Shown piece after piece: positions 49,501 through 61,900 of a DNA stretch of 64,000 bases (positions are counted from its first letter, which is position 1; each line of letters opens with the position of its first letter). This DNA is from Allacma fusca (Eukaryota; Arthropoda; Collembola; Symphypleona; Sminthuridae). The translations under genes and the position numbers were made by a program. Where the stretch lies: NCBI GenBank assembly GCA_947179485.1, contig OX359247.1:52239131-52303130 (forward strand). Reading direction: 5' to 3'. The notes under the pieces were generated by a model that was given only the letters and a program-made list of their open reading frames with translations, had not been told where the DNA came from and made no database searches.

Positions 49501-50200
49501 ATTGCAGTTTCAAATTGCAGTTTCAAATTGTGTTTTCAAATTGCAGTTTCAAATTGCAGTTTCAAATTGCAGTTTCAAATTGCAGTTTCAAATTGCAGTT
49601 TCAAATTGCAGTTTCAAATTGCAGTTTCAAATTGCAGTTTCAAATTGCAGTTTCAAATTGTGTTTTCAAATTGCAGTTTCAAATTGCAGTTTCAAATTGT
49701 GTTTTCAAATTGCAGTTTCAAATTGCAGTTTCAAATTGCAGTTTCAAATTGCAGTTTCAAATTGTGTTTTCAAATTGCAGTTTCAAATTGCAGTTTCAAA
49801 TTGCAGTTTCAAATTGTGTTTTCAAATTGCAGTTTCAAATTGCAGTTTCAAATTGTGTTTTCAAATTGCAGTTTCAAATTGCAGTTTCAAATTGCAGTTT
49901 CAAATTGCAGTTTCAAATTGCAGTTTCAAATTGCAGTTTCAAATTGCAGTTTAAAATTGCAGTTTCAAATTGCAGTTTCAAATTGCAGTTTCAAATTGCA
50001 GTTTCAAATTGCAGTTTCAAATTGCAGTTTCAAATTGTGTTTTCAAATTGCAGTTTCAAATTGCAGTTTCAAATTGCAGTTTCAAATTGCAGTTTCAAAT
50101 TGCAGTTTCAAATTGCAGTTTCAAATTGTGTTTTCAAATTGCAGTTTTAAATTGCAGTTTCAAATTGCAGTTTCAAATTGCAGTTTCAAATAGCAGTTTC
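40586..50200 (+). repeat. Higher-order repeat of about 1.52-1.59 kb
   Basis: Runs of consecutive aaatag units give an unmistakable marker. Four in a row start at 40586, 42159, 43732 and 46851; three in a row start at 40820, 42471, 44044 and 47163. Neighbouring four-runs are 1573 bp (121 units) apart twice, then 3119 bp. A second marker, gcagctt before ttgtg, lies at 44634, 46155, 47740 and 49261 (spacings 1521, 1585, 1521). A third, aaatag then attatag, lies at 45564, 48670 and 50191. Spacings of 3119 and 3106 contain one 12-bp unit (near 44467 and 47573). The block is therefore a higher-order array whose period drifts by a few units. Confidence 0.85.
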
Positions 50201-51440
50201 AAATTATAGTTTCAAATTGCAGTTTCAAATTGCAGTTTCAAATTGTGTTTTCAAATTGCAGTTTCAAATTGCAGTTTCAAATTGCAGTTTCAAATTGCAG
50301 TTTCAAATTGTGTTTTCAAATTGCAGTTTCAAATTGCAGTTTCAAATTGCAGTTTCAAATTGCAGTTTCAAATTGCAGTTTCAAATTGCAGTTTCAAATT
50401 GTGTTTTCAAATTGCAGTTTCAAATTGCAGTTGTAAATTGTGTTTTCAAATTGCAGTTTCAAATTGCAGTTTCAAATTGTGTTTTCAAATTGCAGTTTCA
50501 AATTGCAGTTTCAAATTGCAGTTTCAAATTGCAGTTTCAAATTGCAGTTTCAAATTGCAGTTTCAAATTGCAGTTTCAAATTGCAGTTTCAAATTGTGTT
50601 TTCAAATTGCAGTTTTAAATTGCAGTTTCAAATTGCAGTTTCAAATTGTGTTTTCAAATTGCAGTTTCAAATTGCAGTTTCAAATTGCAGTTTCAAATTG
50701 CAGTTTCAAATTGCAGTTTCAAATTGCAGTTTCAAATTGCAGTTTCAAATTGCAGTTTCAAATTGCAGTTTCAAATTGCAGTTTCAAATTGCAGTTTCAA
50801 ATTGCAGTTTCAAATTGTGTTTTCAAATTGCAGTTTTAAATTGGAGTTTCAAATTGCAGTTTCAAATTGTGTTTTCAAATTGTGTTTTCAAATTGCAGTT
50901 TCAAATTGCAGTTTCAAATTGCAGTTTCAAATTGCAGTTTCAAATTGCAGTTTCAAATTGTGTTTTCAAATTGCAGTTTTAAATTGCAGTTTCAAATTGC
51001 AGTTTCAAATTGCAGTTTCAAATAGCAGTTTCAAATTGCAGTTTCAAATTGCAGTTTCAAATTGCAGTTTCAAATTGTGTTTTCAAATTGCAGTTTCAAA
51101 TTGCAGTTTCAAATTGCAGTTTCAAATTGCAGTTTCAAATTGCAGTTTCAAATTGTGTTTTCAAATTGCAGTTTTAAATTGCAGTTTCAAATTGCAGTTT
51201 CAAATTGTGTTTTCAAATTGCAGTTTCAAATTGCAGTTTCAAATTGCAGTTTCAAATTGCAGTTTCAAATTGCAGTTTCAAATTGCAGTTTCAAATTGCA
51301 GTTTCAAATTGCAGTTTCAAATTGCAGTTTCAAATTGCAGTTTCAAATTGCAGTTTCAAATTGCAGTTTCAAATTGCAGTTTCAAATTGCAGTTTCAAAT
51401 TGCAGTTTCAAATTGCAGTTTCAAATTGCAGTTTCAAATT

Positions 51441-53420
51441 GCAAATTCAAATTGCAGTTTCAAATTGCAGTTTCAAATTGCAGTTTCAAATTGCAGTTAT
51501 AAATTGCAGTTTCAAATTGCAGTTTCAAATTGCAGTTTCAAATTGCAGTTTCAAATTTTGTTTTCAAATTGCAGTTTCAAATTGCAGTTTCAAATTGCAG
51601 TTTCAAATTGCAGTTTCAAATTGCAGTTTCAAATTGCAGTTTCAAATTGCAGTTTCAAATTGCAGTTTCAAATTGCAGTTTCAAATTGCAGTTTCAAATT
51701 GCAGTTTCAAATTGCAGTTTCAAATTGTGTTTTCAAATTGCAGTTTCAAATTGCAGTTTCAAATTGCAGTTTCTCATTGCAGTTTCGCATTGCAGTTTCA
51801 AATTGCAGTTTCAAATTGCAGTTTCAAATTGCAGTTTCAAATTGCAGTTTCAAATTGCAGTTTTAAATTGCAGTTTCAAATTGCAGTTTCAAATTATGTT
51901 TTCAAATTGCAGTTTCAAATTGCAGTTTCAAATTGCAGTTTCAAATTGTGTTTTCAAATTGCAGTTTCAAATTGTGTTTTCAAATTGCAGTTTCAAATTG
52001 CAGTTTCAAATTGCAGTTTCAAATTGCAGTTTCAAATTGCAGTTTCAAATTGCAGTTTCAAATTGCAGTTTCAAATTGCAGTTTCAAATTGCAGTTTCAA
52101 ATTGCAGTTTCAAATTGCAGTTTCAAATTGCAGTTTCAAATTGCAGTTTCAAATTGCAGTTTCAAATTGCAGTTTCAAATTGCAGTTTCAAATTGCAGTT
52201 TCAAATTGCAGTTTCAAATTGTGTTTTCAAATTGCAGTTTTAAATTGCAGTTTCAAATTGCAGTTTCAAATTGTGTTTTCAAATTGCAGTTTCAAATTGC
52301 AGTTTCAAATTGCAGTTTCAAATTGCAGTTTCAAATTGCAGTTTCAAATTGCAGTTTCAAATTGCAGTTTCAAATTGTGTTTTCAAATTGCAGTTTTAAA
52401 TTGCAGTTTCAAATTGCAGTTTCAAATTGCAGTTTCAAATTGTGTTTTCAAATTGCAGTTTCAAATTGCAGTTTCAAATTGCAGTTTCAAATTGCAGTTT
52501 CAAATTGCAGTTTCAAATTGCAGTTTCAAATTGCAGTTTCAAATTGTGTTTTCAAATTGCAGTTTCAAATTGCAGTTTCAAATTGCAGTTTCAAATTGCA
52601 GTTTCAAATTGCAGTTTCAAATTGTGTTTTCAAATTGCAGTTTCAAATTGCAGTTTCAAATTGCAGTTTCAAATTGCAGTTTCAAATTGCAGTTTCAAAT
52701 TGTGTTTTCAAATTGCAGTTTCAAATTGCAGTTTCAAATTGCAGTTTCAAATTGCAGTTTCAAATTGCAGTTTCAAATTGTGTTTTCAAATTGCAGTTTC
52801 AAATTGCAGTTTCAAATTGCAGTTTCAAATTGCAGTTTCAAATTGCAGTTTCAAATTGCAGTTTCAAATAGTGTTTTCAAATTGCAGTTTTAAATTGCAG
52901 TTTCAAATTGCAGTTTCAAATTGCAGTTTCAAATAGCAGTTTCAAATTGCAGTTTCAAATTGCAGTTTCAAATTGCAGTTTCAAATTGTGTTTTCAAATT
53001 GCAGTTTCAAATTGCAGTTTCAAATTGCAGTTTCAAATTGTGTTTTCAAATTGCAGTTTCAAATTGCAGTTTCAAATTGCAGTTTCAAATTGCAGTTTCA
53101 AATTGCAGTTTCAAATTGCAGTTTCAAATTGCAGTTTCAAATTGCAGTTTCAAATTGCAGTTTCAAATTGCAGTTTCAAATTGCAGTTTCAAATTGCAGT
53201 TTCAAATTGCAGTTTCAAATTGCAGTTTCAAATTGCAGTTTCAAATTGCAGTTTCAAATTGCAGTTTCAAATTGCAGTTTCAAATTGCAAATTCAAATTG
53301 CAGTTTCAAATTGCAGTTTCAAATTGCAGTTTCAAATTGCAGTTATAAATTGCAGTTTCAAATTGCAGTTTCAAATTGCAGTTTCAAATTGCAGTTTCAA
53401 ATTTTGTTTTCAAATTGCAG
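51441..53420 (+). repeat. Duplicated block with offset 1846 bp
   Basis: gcaaattc (51441 and 53287), gttata (51496 and 53342) and aaattttgtttt (about 51554 and 53400) keep the same spacing in two copies 1846 bp (142 units) apart. The first copy extends right into a gtttctcattgcagtttcg segment near 51771 that the second copy lacks. Confidence 0.8.
52546..52780 (+). repeat. Regular 78-bp (six-unit) sub-repeat
   Basis: tgtttt units fall at 52546, 52624, 52702 and 52780, each exactly 78 bp apart with five consensus units between. The next tgtttt unit is 91 bp on and is preceded by aaatag instead of aaattg. This is the tidiest short-period higher-order repeat in the window. Confidence 0.85.
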
Positions 53421-53499
53421 TTTCAAATTGCAGTTTCAAATTGCAGTTTCAAATTGCAGTTTCAAATTGCAGTTTCAAATTGCAGTTTCAAATTGCAGT

Positions 53500-56400
53500 T
53501 TCAAATTGCAGTTTCAAATTGCAGTTTCAAATTGCAGTTTCAAATTGCAGTTTCAAATTGCAGTTTCAAAATTGTGTTTTCAAATTGCAGTTTCAAATTG
53601 CAGTTTCAAATTGTGTTTTCAAATTGCAGTTTCAAATTGCAGTTTCAAATTGCAGTTTCAAATTTTGTTTTCAAATTGCAGTTTCAAATTGTGTTTTCAA
53701 ATTGCAGTTTCAAATTGCAGTTTCAAATTGCAGTTTCAAATTGCAGTTTCAAATTGCAGTTTCAAATTGCAGTTTCAAATTGTGTTTTCAAATTGCAGTT
53801 TCAAATTGCAGTTTCAAATTGCAGTTTCAAATTGCGTTTTCAAATTGCAGTTTCAAATTGCAGTTTCAAATTGCAGTTTCAAATTGCAGTTTCAAATTGC
53901 AGTTTCAAATTGTGTTTTCAAATTGCAGTTTTAAATTGCAGTTTCAAATTGCAGTTTCAAATTGCAGTTTCAAATTGTGTTTTCAAATTGCAGTTTCAAA
54001 TTGCAGTTTCAAATTGCAGTTTCAAATTGCAGTTTCAAATTGCAGTTTCAAATTGCAGTTTCAAATTGCAGTTTCAAATTGCAGTTTCAAATTGCAGTTT
54101 CAAATTGCAGTTTCAAATTGCAGTTTCAAATTGCAGTTTCAAATTGCAGTTTCAAATTGCAGTTTCAAAATTGTGTTTTCAAATTGCAGTTTCAAATTGC
54201 AGTTTCAAATTGTGTTTTCAAATTGCAGTTTCAAATTGCAGTTTCAAATTGCAGTTTCAAATTTTGTTTTCAAATTGCAGTTTCAAATTGTGTTTTCAAA
54301 TTGCAGTTTCAAATTGCAGTTTCAAATTGCAGTTTCAAATTGCAGTTTCAAATTGCAGTTTCAAATTGCAGTTTCAAATTGCAGTTTCAAATTGTGTTTT
54401 CAAATTGCAGTTTTAAATTGCAGTTTCAAATTGCAGTTTCAAATTGTGTTTTCAAATTGCAGTTTCAAATTGCAGTTTCAAATTGTGTTTTCAAATTGCA
54501 GTTTCAAATTGCAGTTTCAAATTGCAGTTTCAAATTGCAGTTTCAAATTGCAGTTTCAAATTGTGTTTTCAAATTGCAGTTTTAAATTGCAGTTTCAAAT
54601 TGCAGTTTCAAATTGCAGTTTCAAATTGTGTTTTCAAATTGCAGTTTCAAATTGCAGTTTCAAATTGCAGTTTCAAATTGCAGTTTCAAATTGCAGTTTC
54701 AAATTGCAGTTTCAAATTGCAGTTTCAAATTGCAGTTTCAAATTGCAGTTTCAAATTGCAGTTTCAAATTGTGTTTTCAAATTGCAGTTTCAAATTGCAG
54801 TTTCAAATTGCAGTTTCAAATTGCAGTTTCAAATTGCAGTTTCAAATTGCAGTTTCAAATTGCAGTTTCAAATTGCAGTTTCAAATTGCAGTTTCAAATT
54901 GCAGTTTCAAATTGCAGTTTCAAATTGCAGTTTCAAATTGCAGTTTCAAATTGCAGTTTCAAATTGCAGTTTCAAATTGTGTTTTCAAATTGCAGTTTCA
55001 AATTGCAGTTTCAAATTGCAGTTTCAAATTTTGTTTTCAAATTGCAGTTTCAAATTGTGTTTTCAAATTGCAGTTTCAAATTGCAGTTTCAAATTGCAGT
55101 TTCAAATTGCAGTTTCAAATTGCAGTTTCAAATTGCAGTTTCAAATTGCAGTTTCAAATTGTGTTTTCAAATTGCAGTTTCAAATTGCAGTTTCAAATTG
55201 CAGTTTCAAATTGCGTTTTCAAATTGCAGTTTCAAATTGCAGTTTCAAATTGCAGTTTCAAATTGCAGTTTCAAATTGCAGTTTCAAATTGTGTTTTCAA
55301 ATTGCAGTTTTAAATTGCAGTTTCAAATTGCAGTTTCAAATTGCAGTTTCAAATTGTGTTTTCAAATTGCAGTTTCAAATTGCAGTTTCAAATTGCAGTT
55401 TCAAATTGCAGTTTCAAATTGCAGTTTCAAATTGCAGTTTCAAATTGCAGTTTCAAATTGCAGTTTCAAATTGCAGTTTCAAATTGCAGTTTCAAATTGC
55501 AGTTTCAAAATTGTGTTTTCAAATTGCAGTTTCAAATTGCAGTTTCAAATTGTGTTTTCAAATTGCAGTTTCAAATTGCAGTTTCAAATTGCAGTTTCAA
55601 ATTTTGTTTTCAAATTGCAGTTTCAAATTGTGTTTTCAAATTGCAGTTTCAAATTGCAGTTTCAAATTGCAGTTTCAAATTGCAGTTTCAAATTGCAGTT
55701 TCAAATTGCAGTTTCAAATTGCAGTTTCAAATTGTGTTTTCAAATTGCAGTTTTAAATTGCAGTTTCAAATTGCAGTTTCAAATTGTGTTTTCAAATTGC
55801 AGTTTCAAATTGCAGTTTCAAATTGCAGTTTCAAATTGCAGTTTCAAATTGCAGTTTCAAATTGTGTTTTCAAATTGCAGTTTTAAATTGCAGTTTCAAA
55901 TTGCAGTTTCAAATTGCAGTTTCAAATTGTGTTTTCAAATTGCAGTTTCAAATTGCAGTTTCAAATTGCAGTTTCAAATTGCAGTTTCAAATTGCAGTTT
56001 CAAATTGCAGTTTCAAATTGCAGTTTCAAATTGCAGTTTCAAATTGCAGTTTCAAATTGCAGTTTCAAATTGTGTTTTCAAATTGCAGTTTCAAATTGCA
56101 GTTTCAAATTGCAGTTTCAAATTGCAGTTTCAAATTGCAGTTTCAAATTGCAGTTTCAAATTGCAGTTTCAAATTGCAGTTTCAAATTGCAGTTTCAAAT
56201 TGCAGTTTCAAATTGCAGTTTCAAATTGCAGTTTCAAATTGCAGTTTCAAATTGCAGTTTCAAATTGCAGTTTCAAATTGCAGTTTCAAATTGCAGTTTC
56301 AAATTGCAGTTTCAAATTGCAGTTTCAAATTGTGTTTTCAAATTGCAGTTTTAAATTGCAGTTTCAAATTGCAGTTTCAAATTGTGTTTTCAAATTGCAG

Positions 56401-58900
56401 TTTCAAATTGCAGTTTCAAATTGCAGTTTCAAATTGCAGTTTCAAATTGCAGTTTCAAATTGTGTTTTCAAATTGCAGTTTTAAATTGCAGTTTCAAATT
56501 GCAGTTTCAAATTGCAGTTTCAAATTGTGTTTTCAAATTGCAGTTTCAAATTGCAGTTTCAAATTGCAGTTTCAAATTGCAGTTTCAAATTGCAGTTTCA
56601 AATTGCAGTTTCAAATTGCAGTTTCAAATTGCAGCTTCAAATTGTGTTTTCAAATTGCAGTTTCAAATTGCAGTTTCAAATTGCAGTTTCAAATTGCAGT
56701 TTCAAATTGCAGTTTCAAATTGTGTTTTCAAATTGCAGTTTCAAATTGCAGTTTCAAATTGCAGTTTCAAATTGCAGTTTCAAATTGCAGTTTCAAATTG
56801 CAGTTTCAAATTGCAGTTTCAAATTGCAGTTTCAAATTGCAGTTTCAAATTGCAGTTTCAAATTGCAGTTTCAAATTGCAGTTTCAAATTGCAGTTTCAA
56901 ATTGCAGTTTCAAATTGCAGTTTCAAAATTGTGTTTTCAAATTGCAGTTTCAAATTGCAGTTTCAAATTGTGTTTTCAAATTGCAGTTTCAAATTGCAGT
57001 TTCAAATTGCAGTTTCAAATTTTGTTTTCAAATTGCAGTTTCAAATTGTGTTTTCAAATTGCAGTTTCAAATTGCAGTTTCAAATTGCAGTTTCAAATTG
57101 CAGTTTCAAATTGCAGTTTCAAATTGCAGTTTCAAATTGCAGTTTCAAATTGTGTTTTCAAATTGCAGTTTTAAATTGCAGTTTCAAATTGCAGTTTCAA
57201 ATTGTGTTTTCAAATTGCAGTTTCAAATTGCAGTTTCAAATTGCAGTTTCAAATTGCAGTTTCAAATTGCAGTTTCAAATTGTGTTTTCAAATTGCAGTT
57301 TTAAATTGCAGTTTCAAATTGCAGTTTCAAATTGCAGTTTCAAATTGTGTTTTCAAATTGCAGTTTCAAATTGCAGTTTCAAATTGCAGTTTCAAATTGC
57401 AGTTTCAAATTGCAGTTTCAAATTGCAGTTTCAAATTGCAGTTTCAAATTGCAGTTTCAAATTGCAGTTTCAAATTGCAGTTTCAAATTGTGTTTTCAAA
57501 TTGCAGTTTCAAATTGCAGTTTCAAATTGCAGTTTCAAATTGCAGTTTCAAATTGCAGTTTCAAATTGCAGTTTCAAATTGCAGTTTCAAATTGCAGTTT
57601 CAAATTGCAGTTTCAAATTGCAGTTTCAAATTGCAGTTTCAAATTGCAGTTTCAAATTGCAGTTTCAAATTGCAGTTTCAAATTGCAGTTTCAAATTGCA
57701 GTTTCAAATTGCAGTTTCAAATTGCAGTTTCAAATTGCAGTTTCAAATTGCAGTTTCAAATTGCAGTTTCAAATTGTGTTTTCAAATTGCAGTTTTAAAT
57801 TGCAGTTTCAAATTGCAGTTTCAAATTGTGTTTTCAAATTGCAGTTTCAAATTGCAGTTTCAAATTGCAGTTTCAAATTGCAGTTTCAAATTGCAGTTTC
57901 AAATTGTGTTTTCAAATTGCAGTTTTAAATTGCAGTTTCAAATTGCAGTTTCAAATTGCAGTTTCAAATTGTGTTTTCAAATTGCAGTTTCAAATTGCAG
58001 TTTCAAATTGCAGTTTCAAATTGCAGTTTCAAATTGCAGTTTCAAATTGCAGTTTCAAATTGCAGTTTCAAATTGCAGCTTCAAATTGTGTTTTCAAATT
58101 GCAGTTTCAAATTGCAGTTTCAAATTGCAGTTTCAAATTGCAGTTTCAAATTGCAGTTTCAAATTGTGTTTTCAAATTGCAGTTTCAAATTGCAGTTTCA
58201 AATTGCAGTTTCAAATTGCAGTTTCAAATTGCAGTTTCAAATTGCAGTTTCAAATTGCAGTTTCAAATTGCAGTTTCAAATTGCAGTTTCAAATTGCAGT
58301 TTCAAATTGCAGTTTCAAATTGCAGTTTCAAATTGCAGTTTCAAATTGCAGTTTCAAATTGCAGTTTCAAATTGCAGTTTCAAATTGCAGTTTCAAATTG
58401 CAGTTTTAAATTGCAGCTTCAAATTGCAGTTTCAAATTATGTTTTCAAATTGCAGTTTCAAATTGCAGTTTCAAATTGCAGTTTCAAATTGCAGTTTCAA
58501 ATTGTGTTTTCAAATTGCAGTTTCAAATTGTGTTTTCAAATTGCAGTTTCAAATTGCAGTTTCAAATTGCAGTTTCAAATTGCAGTTTCAAATTGCAGTT
58601 TCAAATTGCAGTTTCAAATTGCAGTTTCAAATTGCAGTTTCAAATTGCAGTTTCAAATTGCAGTTTCAAATTGCAGTTTCAAATTGCAGTTTCAAATTGC
58701 AGTTTCAAATTGCAGTTTCAAATTGCAGTTTCAAATTGCAGTTTCAAAATTGTGTTTTCAAATTGCAGTTTCAAATTGCAGTTTCAAATTGTGTTTTCAA
58801 ATTGCAGTTTCAAATTGCAGTTTCAAATTGCAGTTTCAAATTTTGTTTTCAAATTGCAGTTTCAAATTGTGTTTTCAAATTGCAGTTTCAAATTGCAGTT
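53500..58900 (+). repeat. Modules marked by a shared 1-bp insertion
   Basis: A 14-bp unit with four A's (tttcaaaattgtg) occurs at 53568, 54167, 55507, 56925 and 58746. Each is followed by the same series: a tgtttt unit, then aaattttgtttt, then another tgtttt. Spacings are 599, 1340, 1418 and 1821 bp, each one more than a multiple of 13, which confirms that each interval carries one extra base. The identical insertion shows common descent of all five modules. Confidence 0.85.
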
Positions 58901-61900
58901 TCAAATTGCAGTTTCAAATTGCAGTTTCAAATTGCAGTTTCAAATTGCAGTTTCAAATTGCAGTTTCAAATTGTGTTTTCAAATTGCAGTTTTAAATTGC
59001 AGTTTCAAATTGCAGTTTCAAATTGTGTTTTCAAATTGCAGTTTCAAATTGCAGTTTCAAATTGCAGTTTCAAATTGCAGTTTCAAATTGCAGTTTCAAA
59101 TTGTGTTTTCAAATTGCAGTTTTAAATTGCAGTTTCAAATTGCAGTTTCAAATTGCAGTTTCAAATTGTGTTTTCAAATTGCAGTTTCAAATTGCAGTTT
59201 CAAATTGCAGTTTCAAATTGCAGTTTCAAATTGCAGTTTCAAATTGCAGTTTCAAATTGCAGTTTCAAATTGCAGTTTCAAATTGCAGTTTCAAATTGCA
59301 GTTTCAAATTGTGTTTTCAAATTGCAGTTTCAAATTGCAGTTTCAAATTGCAGTTTCAAATTGCAGTTTCAAATTGCAGTTTCAAATTGCAGTTTCAAAT
59401 TGCAGTTTCAAATTGCAGTTTCAAATTGCAGTTTCAAATTGCAGTTTCAAATTGCAGTTTCAAATTGCAGTTTCAAATTGCAGTTTCAAATTGCAGTTTC
59501 AAATTGCAGTTTCAAATTGCAGTTTCAAATTGCAGTTTCAAATTGCAGTTTCAAATTGCAGTTTCAAATTGTGTTTTCAAATTGCAGTTTTAAATTGCAG
59601 TTTCAAATTGCAGTTTCAAATTGTGTTTTCAAATTGCAGTTTCAAATTGCAGTTTCAAATTGCAGTTTCAAATTGCAGTTTCAAATTGCAGTTTCAAATT
59701 GTGTTTTCAAATTGCAGTTTTAAATTGCAGTTTCAAATTGCAGTTTCAAATTGCAGTTTCAAATTGTGTTTTCAAATTGCAGTTTCAAATTGCAGTTTCA
59801 AATTGCAGTTTCAAATTGCAGTTTCAAATTGCAGTTTCAAATTGCAGTTTCAAATTGCAGCTTCAAATTGTGTTTTCAAATTGCAGTTTCAAATTGCAGT
59901 TTCAAATTGCAGTTTCAAATTGCAGTTTCAAATTGCAGTTTCAAATTGTGTTTTCAAACTGCAGTTTCAAATTGCAGTTTCAAATTGCAGTTTCAAATTG
60001 CAGTTTCAAATTGCAGTTTCAAATTGCAGTTTCAAATTGCAGTTTCAAATTGCAGTTTCAAATTGCAGTTTCAAATTGCAGTTTCAAATTGCAGTTTCAA
60101 ATTGCAGTTTCAAATTGCAGTTTCAAATTGCAGTTTCAAATTGCAGTTTCAAATTGCAGTTTCAAATTGCAGTTTTAAATTGCAGCTTCAAATTGCAGTT
60201 TCAAATTATGTTTTCAAATTGCAGTTTCAAATTGCAGTTTCAAATTGCAGTTTCAAATTGTGTTTTCAAATTGCAGTTTCAAATTGTGTTTTCAAATTGC
60301 AGTTTCAAATTGCAGTTTCAAATTGCAGTTTCAAATTGCAGTTTCAAATTGCAGTTTCAAATTGCAGTTTCAAATTGCAGTTTCAAATTGCAGTTTCAAC
60401 TTGCAGTTTCAAATTGCAGTTTCAAATTGCAGTTTCAAATTGCAGTTTCAAATTGCAGTTTCAAATTGCAGTTTCAAATTGTGTTTTCAAATTGCAGTTT
60501 CAAATTGCAGTTTCAAATTGCAGTTTCAAATTGCAGTTTCAAATTGCAGTTTCAAATTGCAGTTTCAAATTGTGTTTTCAAATTGCAGTTTCAAATTGCA
60601 GTTTCAAATTGCAGTTTCAAATTGCAGTTTCGCATTGCAGTTTCAAATTGCAGTTTCAAATTGTGTTTTCAAATTGCAGTTTCAAATTGTGTTTTCAAAT
60701 TGCAGTTTCAAATTGCAGTTTCAAATTGCAGTTTCAAATTGCAGTTTCAAATTGCAGTTATAATTTGCAGTTTCAAATTGCAGTTTCAAATTGCAGTTTC
60801 AAATTGCAGTTTCAAATTTTGTTTTCAAATTGCAGTTTCAAATTGCAGTTTCAAATTGCAGTTTCAAATTGCAGTTTCAAATTGCAGTTTCAAATTGCAG
60901 TTTCAAATTGCAGTTTCAAATTGCAGTTTCAAATTGCAGTTTCAAATTGCAGTTTCAAATTGCAGTTTCAAATTGTGTTTTCAAATTGCAGTTTCAAATT
61001 GCAGTTTCAAATTGTGTTTTCAAATTGCAGTTTCAAATTGCAGTTTCAAATTGTGTTTTCAAATTGCAGTTTCAAATTGCAGTTTCAAATTGTGTTTTCA
61101 AATTGCAGTTTCAAATTGCAGTTTCAAATTGCAGTTTCAAATTGCAGTTTCAAATTGCAGTTTCAAATTGTGTTTTCAAATTGCAGTTTCAAATTGCAGT
61201 TTCAAATTGTGTTTTCAAATTGCAGTTTCAAATAGCAGTTTCAAATATCAGTTTCAAATTGCAGTTTCAAATTGCAGTTTCAAATTGTGTTTTCAAATTG
61301 CAGTTTCAAATTGCAGTTTCAAATTGCAGTTTCAAATTGTGTTTTCAAATTGCAGTTTCAAATTGCAATTTCAAATTGCAGTTTCAAATTGTGTTTTCAA
61401 ATTGCAGTTTCAAATTGCAGTTTCAAATTGCAGTTTCAAATTGCAGTTTCAAATTGCAGTTTCAAATTGCAGTTTCAAATTGCAGTTTCAAATTGCAGTT
61501 TCAAATTGCAGTTTCAAATTGCAGTTTCAAATTGCAGTTTCAAATTGCAGTTTCAAATTGCAGTTTCAAATTGCAGTTTCAAATTGCAGTTTCAAATTGC
61601 AGTTTCAAATTGCAGTTTCAAATTGCAGTTTCAAATTGTGTTTTCAAATTGCAGTTTTAAATTGCAGTTTCAAATTGCAGTTTCAAATTGTGTTTTCAAA
61701 TTGCAGTTTCAAATTGCAGTTTCAAATTGCAGTTTCAAATTGCAGTTTCAAATTGCAGTTTCAAATTGCAGTTTCAAATTGCAGTTTCAAATTGTGTTTT
61801 CAAATTGCAGTTTTAAATTGCAGTTTCAAATTGCAGTTTCAAATTGCAGTTTCAAATTGCAGTTTCAAATTGCAGTTTCAAATTGCAGTTTCAAATTGCA

